9,413 bases of DNA from the NCBI GenBank assembly GCA_026418215.1, contig JAOABT010000281.1, forward strand, positions 1 to 9,413, given 5' to 3'. The notes under the pieces are model-generated. The model worked only from the letters and a program-made list of their open reading frames with translations. It made no database searches and had not been told where the DNA came from. Position numbers and translations under genes: made by a program. This DNA comes from Clostridia bacterium. Its GTDB lineage: Bacteria > Bacillota > Clostridia > DSM-8532. Numbering within the stretch: position 1 is the first letter of the stretch; each line of letters starts with the position of its first letter. Shown one piece after another: positions 1 to 6,830 of this stretch.

Positions 1-2
1 AT

Positions 3-3000
3 GTAGCAGCGATGGAACAGGAAATATATGAGCTCCTGTCTCAGAACCTCAATAATGCCATATCGGCTGAGGGCTCGTCTGATCTCTATGGTTTTAAAGT
101 GCGAAAGGTGGAAGTCATCCCTTTTTACAATCTAAGCGAGCCTGAGGTCTTAACCCAGCAGGTGGCTGAGTTTATGAAGTATCGCGCTCCTGTGCAGGTT
201 GTTCAGGAATTCGTTGAGAAAATCAAGCTCATGACGGGGCTAATGAAGGAAAGCGACATGGTTGGCCAAAAAATGGGCCTCGACAAGCTCATGAATGATA
301 TCAGAGGCAACCTTGTCAACGTTTATGGGATTCTTAAATTCAAGCTTAACGGCATAAACAAGGACCCAAGAAGGGGAAACACACTGAAAACATCCATTAT
401 GTCTACAGCTAAAAGCAATTCCGAACAAGCATCAAAGCTGATTGCAGCGGCCAATCAGGAGGGACCTGGCATCACTGAGGCTCAGAATAGTTACATAGCA
501 ATATATCCTGAATATTTATCAGATAAGAAAATAAAAGACGAAGCAGAGTCCAGGGTAAGTAAAATATCCAGAAGCCTCAGTGATAAACAAAGCAAGCTGG
601 CAGCTCTTCAGAAAAAGAATTCAAAAACGACAGGGAGTGCCATAGAATCACAGGCTCAGCAACTTAAAGATGAAATAAAGGGGCTTGAAGAAAACCTTAC
701 TGCTGCAAACAGCTACCTTAATACGGCCTCTCAGGATCTCGCTCAATCAGAGCAGAAAAAGGATGAAGCCTACAATCTACTGAACCAGAAGCTTACGCTC
801 GTCATTAACAATCTCACAGAGGCCAAGAGACTGAACAAAGACTCCTTTGAGCAGGTCAGCCGATTATTAAATCATATTGATCGCTATTTAACCCTTCATC
901 GAGATACCATCGCGCTTATCGATTCCTTAGGGCCCGAGCTGGTACAATTGGAAAGCCAGAGCAGTCAACTCATCCAATCCGCCCAATCCGATGACAGTGC
1001 TGTTTCCGGCAGGATTAAGGCGGATATGGAAAAACAGCTGACATCAATTAAGAAAGAAACCTTTTCAGCTATTCGCCAGCAGCTTGATTCTAATGCTAGA
1101 AAGCTTGAAGCATGGAAGGGAGCTCTTCAGACCTTCTTGAACATCCTTAATCAATCATCGGCAGAAATCGATCTATCTCTTTCCGAAGCTGCTGCCGTTC
1201 AAAACCAGCCTGATAATGCCCAAAGGTGCTATAAAAACTATCCCAATGATCAGAATGTGACAACAGGATTTAAGAAGCTCAATGAAGCGCTCAAAGACTT
1301 AAATGCCCTGGACAGAATGAAGGAAACCTACGTTGTCCCTGTTTACATACTTGAGCCACTTCCAAATGATAAGGAGCTTGAAGCCTTTGAAACCTGGTTT
1401 TTCAATAAATATGGGAATGCCGATGGAGAAAATCCCCCTGCGGTAGTTGAAGATAAGGACCTTAAAGCCATACGCGAGGGAGTCAAGGGCTTTGCGGGAG
1501 AGGTTGGAAAGCAGGGATCAGAAGAAGCAGCAACAGGCCAACAACAAGGCGATGGCTCAAGCCAGGGTTCTGACTCAGAGGCTGGAGATAATGACAAGGG
1601 TTTGGACATCATGACCCGTTTTTCAAACTTTATGGAACTCCCATCCATCAACGGGTATGTAAGTTCGGCTGAAGAATTGGCTCGAATAGGTGCATCCATA
1701 CAGGAGGCAGATTCAAGCCAAACCATAAATGAGAGCCCTTTTGATGCTCCGTCCCAGGGTATGGATACTGTTAATGAAACAGAAAAGAACTTCTTTGACT
1801 ATGAGATAGAGCGTATCAGAAAGCTTATCAGCATGATGAAGGATTTCATTGGAAATCTCGGAGAAGATCTTATTGAAAGCCTTTACATGAATGAATACAT
1901 TGTTTCTGCCTTTAAAAACGAGACCACAGTGAGTAATATTCTCGAGCATGATATCGGATGGGACAGGCCTCTTGATCAAACCGCCTTTAAAAAGGCCGAG
2001 GTTGAATATGTTATTTTCGGAAGCCAAGTTGAAAAGACAAATGTAGATCGATCTAAACGGACGGTTTTTGCCATTCGCCTGGTTTTCAATCTTCTGCATG
2101 TCTACACTGACCCTGAAAAGCTTTCAACAACCATGTCTCTTGCCACAGCCATTGCGGGCTGGACAATCTTCGGGGTGCCGGTTGTACAGAATTTCTTGCT
2201 GATATCGTGGGCAGGGCTCGAATCTTATCTGGATACCGAGATCCTTTTTAAAGGCGGGCAGGTCCCGTTAATCAAGACAAAAGCCTCCTGGTACCTTCAG
2301 CCCGCAAGCTTGAAAGACTATTTAATGAACAATGTACTTGGTAAGCTTAAGAATCTCGCCGTTGAAAAGCTGAATTCAAAAATCGAGGATGCATCGCTTG
2401 CAATTGAAGAAACCGTTACAAGCTTTATTGATGCAAGAATTGATGAGGTTTTTGAGCCTTTCGAGACGGCTGCAACTTCATTATCGGCCATACAAACAGA
2501 TATTGAGAATGATATTTCGAGCTTTGTTACAGACCAGCTTATCACCAGTAACCTGGATTTTTCCGGGTTCGAAGCCTTTACCGGAAGCCTTCCTGATCTT
2601 GCTCAAACGTGCATCAAGCAGTTTGGAGAAAAGCTTAGAACCATCTATAAGGACAGGGTTACTGATTTCAAGGAGGCACTTAAAACCAAAATCCGTGAAG
2701 CGATTTTTAGGTCTCCGCTGTATCTCGAAATGGTTCAAAAGCTGAAAGACCTTGGCAATAGCGTTATTCAAAAGGGGATAACGGCTATAGAAGGTAAAAT
2801 CGATTCTGCCTTCAGCTCGACGAACAAGTCTGCGAGTAACAATATTGCCGGAAGGCTCGTAATGATGGACTATATTGATTACTTAAGACTCATGCTGCTC
2901 GCTGTGCCTCGAGACAAAAAGGCTCTTAGGTCAGCTGACTTGATGCAGATGAACATGCAAACCGTTTCTGGGAAAAACGACCTTCGTATTGCCAATTATC

Positions 3001-3116
3001 ACACCTATCTGTTTATTAGAGTTGATCTGGATATGAATTTATGGTTCCTGCCCGAGGGGCTTTTCAAGAATAAAGACGCGGGGATGATATCGGTTGAGTG
3101 GAGTCAGGGGTATTAA
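3..3116 (+). CDS. DUF5702-like Tad-locus envelope protein, 5' end outside the window
   Basis: A very long protein (over 1030 residues visible) that I assign to the DUF5702 type found beside TadE genes in clostridial Flp pilus loci; its function is not known. Numbering from the ATG at 12, it has long charged coiled-coil stretches at about residues 170-280 and 310-395, a Gly/Ser/Gln/Asp-rich linker at about 505-532, and a hydrophobic segment at about 708-745 followed by the family-like VPLIKT-xxxW pattern. The C-terminus has DYIDYLRLML, a DLMQMNMQ helix and a final beta-rich stretch, as in DUF5702 proteins. The frame is open to the window edge and the ATG at 12 has no ribosome binding site. Family members begin with an N-terminal membrane anchor before the FYNLSEP...EFMKYRAP region, so the true start is probably upstream. 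It likely sits outside the membrane as an assembly or surface factor (inference). It lies 67 nt before the TadE-like gene. Confidence 0.75.
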   Translation, partial: VAAMEQEIYELLSQNLNNAISAEGSSDLYGFKVRKVEVIPFYNLSEPEVLTQQVAEFMKYRAPVQVVQEFVEKIKLMTGLMKESDMVGQKMGLDKLMNDIRGNLVNVYGILKFKLNGINKDPRRGNTLKTSIMSTAKSNSEQASKLIAAANQEGPGITEAQNSYIAIYPEYLSDKKIKDEAESRVSKISRSLSDKQSKLAALQKKNSKTTGSAIESQAQQLKDEIKGLEENLTAANSYLNTASQDLAQSEQKKDEAYNLLNQKLTLVINNLTEAKRLNKDSFEQVSRLLNHIDRYLTLHRDTIALIDSLGPELVQLESQSSQLIQSAQSDDSAVSGRIKADMEKQLTSIKKETFSAIRQQLDSNARKLEAWKGALQTFLNILNQSSAEIDLSLSEAAAVQNQPDNAQRCYKNYPNDQNVTTGFKKLNEALKDLNALDRMKETYVVPVYILEPLPNDKELEAFETWFFNKYGNADGENPPAVVEDKDLKAIREGVKGFAGEVGKQGSEEAATGQQQGDGSSQGSDSEAGDNDKGLDIMTRFSNFMELPSINGYVSSAEELARIGASIQEADSSQTINESPFDAPSQGMDTVNETEKNFFDYEIERIRKLISMMKDFIGNLGEDLIESLYMNEYIVSAFKNETTVSNILEHDIGWDRPLDQTAFKKAEVEYVIFGSQVEKTNVDRSKRTVFAIRLVFNLLHVYTDPEKLSTTMSLATAIAGWTIFGVPVVQNFLLISWAGLESYLDTEILFKGGQVPLIKTKASWYLQPASLKDYLMNNVLGKLKNLAVEKLNSKIEDASLAIEETVTSFIDARIDEVFEPFETAATSLSAIQTDIENDISSFVTDQLITSNLDFSGFEAFTGSLPDLAQTCIKQFGEKLRTIYKDRVTDFKEALKTKIREAIFRSPLYLEMVQKLKDLGNSVIQKGITAIEGKIDSAFSSTNKSASNNIAGRLVMMDYIDYLRLMLLAVPRDKKALRSADLMQMNMQTVSGKNDLRIANYHTYLFIRVDLDMNLWFLPEGLFKNKDAGMISVEWSQGY

Positions 3117-3171
3117 TCAGTCGGGAAAACCCTTTAAAATACCTAAAAGAGATGACGAAAGAGTTCAAGCC

Positions 3172-3177
3172 AAGGTG
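3172..3177 (+). promoter_or_regulatory. Ribosome binding site of the TadE-like gene
   Basis: AAGGTG lies 6 nt before the ATG at 3184. It supports that ATG over the longer reading from a TTG at 3094, which would overlap the previous gene by 23 nt and add 30 residues in front of the pseudopilin leader. Confidence 0.55.
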
Positions 3178-3183
3178 AACAGA

Positions 3184-4674
3184 ATGTGGCTTGCAAAAGG
3201 CAATAAGGGCAGCGCAACGGTAGAGGCTGCCATCGTTCTGCCTATTTTTCTGATGGTCATTCTCACATTTGCCTATATTCTACGTGTGTTCTATGCCTAC
3301 AATACGGTTCAGACCTCCCTTACCGAGGTTGCGCGACGTATTGGAAATATGAGCTACTTTTATTACGCCTCCGGCTTAAAGGATTATTCAGATAAACTGA
3401 ACAATAATGCACAAGCCGCAGGAGAAACACTTAATGAGCAGAAAAATACTCTCGTCAACGCCTTTACATCCTTCAATGATATGGTGTCCGGGGTAGGCAG
3501 CGCAGCAAATGGTAACCTAAAGTCTTTCGATGATTTACAAAAACTCATTGAAACAGGCACCGGCGCAGGCCAGAATGCCGTTGACGCCTATAAGCTTGTT
3601 CAATCAGTAATTAAAGACCCAAAAGCCGAGTTTAAGCTCGTAACAACTCTTTTGGCTCAAGAACTCAATTATAGGGCGACAAATTTTCTTCTTGGTTTGA
3701 TAGCCAAAGGGGATATAGAAGGCGAGCTTACAAGAAGGGTCAATGCTGGAGAAAAAGACCCCGCAAGCGCTTTGGGCATTAAAGATGGTGTAAAGGGATT
3801 GGATTTTTCGGATTCCAGTGCATTTGGTGATACGGAAACACTTGAATTTGTCGTCCGCTACAGTATTAAGCCGCCGATACCCTTTGGCTTGATGCCCGAG
3901 CTTAAGCTGACGAATAGAGTGAAGATCATCGCATGGACAGGCGGCAGAGGAGAGTCGGTCAAGGTATCCCAAACGGACAGCCAGGATGAAGCCACAACCG
4001 GGGCCAGTGTTTGGGCACAAATGGATACGGACAAGCGGTACTGGGATAGGGGTCTTGAAATTGAGGATCTGGAGGCCGCAAAAATCGTCAATGATGCTAC
4101 CGGCCGAGGACTGAGCACCGTTACAACGCCTAAAAACTATCCTGTTATTGACGCCTATGCCTATAACTCACAGGACCAGAGCTTGGAATACTATGACGTC
4201 TTTACGCTGAATCCTTTCCTGAATACCTATGAAACACGGCCAAATATGAAGGCTTACGAGATTAAACGGCATGGCCTGCGCTTAATGGAGTGCGATAGAC
4301 CAATAGGTATTTCAGAAGCTCAGGTCAAAGTCATCAAGCGTGTTGTCGTTGTGGTGGTGCCAGAAAATGTGAAGGATTTAAGTTTTGTTGACAAGGCAAA
4401 GGAGGAATTGTCGGGCATGGGGATTGAAGTCAGGCTCATAAAGGGTTATGGGGCCTATCAAGAAGCACCGGAAGTAAAAGAACAGCAAACTGAGCAAATG
4501 CAAAGTGGTGCAACGCAGGCCGATGAAATGCAATGCTGGAATGAGAAAGCAATGGCAGAAAAAACACAATTTCACTCTGAAAAGGTACAAGAGACAGTCA
4601 GAAACAAAGAGCAGAAGCTTCAGGCCAAGTCAAAGCGCATTCAAGAAAGAGAATGCCTGCCAAAGGCTTCGTGA
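3184..4674 (+). CDS. TadE-like pseudopilin with an unusual C-terminal domain
   Basis: Minor pilin-like protein of the Tad/Flp system, 496 residues from the ATG at 3184. Residues 9-14 (G-SATVE) form a class III prepilin leader: cleavage after Gly9 would leave Glu at +5, suiting a TadV-type prepilin peptidase. The hydrophobic helix AAIVLPIFLMVILTF continues from about 15 to 36 and marks the TadE family. The middle (about 40-265) ends in a strand-rich part (VVRYSIKPPIPFG ... VKIIAWTGG) common in clostridial TadE-like proteins. Beyond it, residues 277-425 form an extra domain with RGLEIE (289 on), PVID (320-323), YEIK (358-361), a run of six valines, a helix, and EVRLIKGYG; this is discussed under findings. 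The last 70 residues are Gln/Glu/Lys-rich and low in complexity. TadE-like proteins usually run well under 300 residues, so this one is long. The FHA gene follows with its ribosome binding site 7 nt after the stop. Confidence 0.8.
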   Translation: MWLAKGNKGSATVEAAIVLPIFLMVILTFAYILRVFYAYNTVQTSLTEVARRIGNMSYFYYASGLKDYSDKLNNNAQAAGETLNEQKNTLVNAFTSFNDMVSGVGSAANGNLKSFDDLQKLIETGTGAGQNAVDAYKLVQSVIKDPKAEFKLVTTLLAQELNYRATNFLLGLIAKGDIEGELTRRVNAGEKDPASALGIKDGVKGLDFSDSSAFGDTETLEFVVRYSIKPPIPFGLMPELKLTNRVKIIAWTGGRGESVKVSQTDSQDEATTGASVWAQMDTDKRYWDRGLEIEDLEAAKIVNDATGRGLSTVTTPKNYPVIDAYAYNSQDQSLEYYDVFTLNPFLNTYETRPNMKAYEIKRHGLRLMECDRPIGISEAQVKVIKRVVVVVVPENVKDLSFVDKAKEELSGMGIEVRLIKGYGAYQEAPEVKEQQTEQMQSGATQADEMQCWNEKAMAEKTQFHSEKVQETVRNKEQKLQAKSKRIQERECLPKAS

Positions 4675-4681
4675 ATAACCT

Positions 4682-4687
4682 AGGAGG
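4682..4687 (+). promoter_or_regulatory. Ribosome binding site of the FHA gene
   Basis: A perfect AGGAGG lies 7 nt before the ATG at 4695. It decides the start against the in-frame ATG at 4653, which overlaps the TadE-like gene and lacks such a site. Confidence 0.85.
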
Positions 4688-4694
4688 ACAGGGT

Positions 4695-6425
4695 ATGAAT
4701 GAAATGAACTCAAGTGGGCTTAAAAAGGAACCATTATATAAAACACTTTCGGGTAGAAGCCTGATAGAATTCACCTATAAGAGCCAGGATGATCTGATTG
4801 ACTACCAGGCGGAAATGTTGAAACAGAATAAAATCCCTGGACTTATCGGTCTAGAGAGCCTCCGCGTGGATCAGGAAACAAGGCTTACCTATGACATCAC
4901 TTCGCTTATTCCAATGGTTAAGCTCATTGAAAGAATGGAAATCTCAAGACATACCTTCTTAAGCTTGATACGGCAGATTATTATCCTCATGGAGCGTTTA
5001 GACGAATATTTGCTGGATAGTGACAACCTGGTTTTGGACTGTAGTTACATCTTTGCCGCTCCTGAGGATTTTGAACTTTTCTTTATTTATTTGCCTCAAA
5101 AAAATGCTGTCCAAAGAAACAATCCTATGAAAACCATGCTCCTTGATCTTATCGTCAACAAGATGCATTTTAGCTCAGAATGTACAGACAATTATGTTCA
5201 GCAGATGCTTGAACTTTTGAAAAAAGAGGAACTCGGAACAAAAGTGCTTAAGGAGTACCTCAATAGAATGGCTGCACCTAAGGCGATATCCTACGATAAC
5301 TCCAAATTGCCTTCTGAAAACCTATTGTCCCACGTAGCAGCCATATCTGTTCAGGCAGATGAAAGCAGCTCAGCAAATTTACGCAGCAGCAGAACGCATT
5401 CTGAAACAGCAGGATCAACTTCTGGAAGCAGCACTGCGGCTTACCCGAATGTCCAGGAAAACAAGATAACCAAGAGGGGCATAAACAATACCGTTGACAG
5501 TCAAGGGAACCACACAGGTAGCACCCTATCAGCTCCCATAATGCCTCCAAATGCTCCTGCAAAACAAACGATAGTCACCAATCTACTCAATGACGCATGG
5601 GAAACGATTAAGGTTGATAAAACTGTATATCCCAAAAAATCATACATTATTCTGGGGTGTTCCATTGCTGCAGTTATAGTGCTCGGCATAGCACTTAGCT
5701 TCACTGAAACCTTCTCAACAGACAATCCCGACTTTTTCCTGTCTTTAATAGGTTTTTTAATGATTGGAGGCGCTTCGTCCTATCTTGTTTACTCCAAGGT
5801 GTTCACACCCGATAAAAGGATTCAGATAGTCGTTGAGAAGCGTGTCAAAAGAGCTGACAGCAGCTTTTCGCCACAACCCGGAAAACCAGTTCCTCCAGCC
5901 GCAGAAAAAGCACCGTATCCAAATCATCAAAAAGAGCAGCGTTCTGATCTGAAAGATTCTAGTGCAATACTGAACCCATCTGTGGTTCAAAAGCCGGAAT
6001 ATGTTAACAAGAGCATTAAAGTCCCCATGTCTTCACCGCTTAAGAACGTGGTGCAGGCTAAAAAGGAAGCATCATCTGCCTATCAGGACAGAACGGTCAT
6101 ATTGGATGCAGGAACAAAAACCGCCTCGTTAAAAAGGCTGCTGGGAGCAAGTTCTGAAACCATCCTCATCACACGGCTGCCCTTCATGATAGGCAGGCTA
6201 AAAGAACAGGTTGATTATTACCTTGATAATCCTGCGGTTGGTAAAATGCATGCGGAGATATCCAAAAAACCTGACGGTTATTATCTTTCCGATATGAATT
6301 CAAGAAACGGCACTCTGGTTGATGGGGAAAGGCTGGAGCCCGGCAAGGAATACAGACTGAAGGATGCGTCAAGAATCACCTTTGCCAATGAAGACTTTAT
6401 TTTTTCAGAACCAAGAGTATCATGA
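4695..6425 (+). CDS. DUF6382 and FHA domain membrane protein
   Basis: A 576-residue membrane protein that probably binds phosphothreonine peptides and may link Ser/Thr kinase signalling to the pilus machinery; the role is inferred from context. Residues 1 to about 190 match the DUF6382 pattern (LIEFTYKSQ ... LTYDITS ... LIRQIIILMERLDEYLL ... FFIYLP). A Ser/Asn/Pro-rich linker follows to about 300. Two hydrophobic helices at about 316-336 and 347-367 form a hairpin, so both ends should face the cytoplasm. A second disordered linker (about 375-485) leads to the FHA domain at about 489-572. That domain has the expected conserved residues: Gly500-Arg501, the VGKMHAEI loop with His519, and NSRNG with Asn538-Gly539. 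The usual serine before the His loop is replaced (VGKMH). This gene is the last of the pilus group; no terminator is visible behind it. DUF6382-FHA proteins are common beside clostridial tad genes. Confidence 0.85.
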   Translation: MNEMNSSGLKKEPLYKTLSGRSLIEFTYKSQDDLIDYQAEMLKQNKIPGLIGLESLRVDQETRLTYDITSLIPMVKLIERMEISRHTFLSLIRQIIILMERLDEYLLDSDNLVLDCSYIFAAPEDFELFFIYLPQKNAVQRNNPMKTMLLDLIVNKMHFSSECTDNYVQQMLELLKKEELGTKVLKEYLNRMAAPKAISYDNSKLPSENLLSHVAAISVQADESSSANLRSSRTHSETAGSTSGSSTAAYPNVQENKITKRGINNTVDSQGNHTGSTLSAPIMPPNAPAKQTIVTNLLNDAWETIKVDKTVYPKKSYIILGCSIAAVIVLGIALSFTETFSTDNPDFFLSLIGFLMIGGASSYLVYSKVFTPDKRIQIVVEKRVKRADSSFSPQPGKPVPPAAEKAPYPNHQKEQRSDLKDSSAILNPSVVQKPEYVNKSIKVPMSSPLKNVVQAKKEASSAYQDRTVILDAGTKTASLKRLLGASSETILITRLPFMIGRLKEQVDYYLDNPAVGKMHAEISKKPDGYYLSDMNSRNGTLVDGERLEPGKEYRLKDASRITFANEDFIFSEPRVS

Positions 6426-6436
6426 TAAAATAGTTC

Positions 6437-6465
6437 TTGACAAGTAAAAATGGTGTCTCTATAAT
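6437..6465 (+). promoter_or_regulatory. SigA-type promoter of the T-box operon
   Basis: The -35 TTGACA (6437-6442) and -10 TATAAT (6460-6465) are both perfect consensus, with a 17-nt spacer. The predicted start of transcription is near 6472. A promoter this strong suits a leader that is transcribed constantly and controlled by attenuation. Confidence 0.9.
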
Positions 6466-6489
6466 AAACTCTAACAATGTAAATACTGA

Positions 6490-6762
6490 AAACGCATTGA
6501 TGGAGAATAGTAACGATTCTTTAACGATAAAGAGAGCTGCCGCCAGGTGAAAGTGCAGACGTCAAAGAGTGTGAATCTCGCTCCGGAGCGGACTACTGAA
6601 GTAAGGATGCTTATTGTAGGTTGGTACGGTAACAGCCGTTAATTTGTTAGGCATTATCACAATGATGTGCGATGCTGAAAAGAGGATACAGTTTTACTGT
6701 ATCAATTAGAGTGGTACCGCGGAGTTTAACCTTCGTCTCTTCATAGAGACGGAGGTTTTTTT
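6490..6762 (+). promoter_or_regulatory. T-box riboswitch leader, specifier read as CUC (Leu)
   Basis: A tRNA-sensing leader that stops transcription unless an uncharged tRNA binds. Stem I can be drawn: lower helix TGGAG (6501-6505) with CTCCG (6581-6585), the AGTA motif (6509-6512), upper helix ATTCTTT (6516-6522) with AAAGAGT (6564-6570), and distal helix CTGC (6537-6540) with GCAG (6555-6558). In the specifier loop, GAA-T is followed by CTC (6577-6579) and a purine. This spacing to the following GAGC equals that remembered for the B. subtilis glyQS leader, so the codon is read as leucine. Stem III is GATACAG (6685-6691) with CTGTATC (6697-6703). The T-box core AGAGTGGTACCGCGG is at 6708-6722. 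The antiterminator pairs AGAG (6708-6711) with CTCT (6737-6740) and GCGGAG (6719-6724) with CTTCGT (6731-6736). They flank a 7-nt bulge, TGGTACC, whose TGGT fits a tRNA end with discriminator A. Confidence 0.93.
6728..6762 (+). terminator. Intrinsic terminator of the T-box leader
   Basis: A 13-bp helix pairs 6728-6740 with 6745-6757 (one G-U pair) around the 4-nt loop TCAT, and runs into a T tract ending at 6762. Its 5' strand (6731-6740) is also the 3' strand of the antiterminator, so the two folds exclude each other. It may also stop transcripts arriving from the pilus genes upstream, which have no other visible terminator. Confidence 0.92.
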
Positions 6763-6816
6763 GTTGCCTTAAAAGCAGCAGAATTTTTAATACCCCCCCA
6801 ACGCAAACTGGTATTG

Positions 6817-6822
6817 AGGAGG
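6817..6822 (+). promoter_or_regulatory. Ribosome binding site of the acyl-CoA ligase gene
   Basis: AGGAGG is 8 nt before the ATG at 6831 but only 2 nt before the in-frame ATG at 6825, so 6831 is the better start. The stretch from the T-box terminator to this site (6763-6816) holds no gene or clear structure, only an unexplained run of seven C at about 6793-6799. Confidence 0.8.
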
Positions 6823-6830
6823 ACATGAAA

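Noticed and set aside
1343..2099. Reverse-strand open frames of about 127 residues opposite the DUF5702-like gene
   Set aside because: They lie wholly inside a well-supported + strand gene, show no family motifs and have biased, low-quality composition; shadows of the coding strand.
3094..3183. TTG start giving a 526-residue TadE-like protein
   Set aside because: It overlaps the previous gene, lacks a good ribosome binding site, and puts about 38 residues ahead of the leader's cleavage glycine; the ATG at 3184 has AAGGTG at 6 nt and a short leader.
6574..6579. Specifier read as AUC (Ile)
   Set aside because: ATC at 6575-6577 is possible by eye, but it is followed by T instead of a purine and sits two bases out of step with the lower helix and GAGC; CTC plus G fits. 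Not fully excluded.
6792..6800. Run of C residues between the terminator and the ribosome binding site
   Set aside because: Considered as a sequestering partner for the AGGAGG site, but the pairing is interrupted by the A and no stable hairpin results; kept only as a note.
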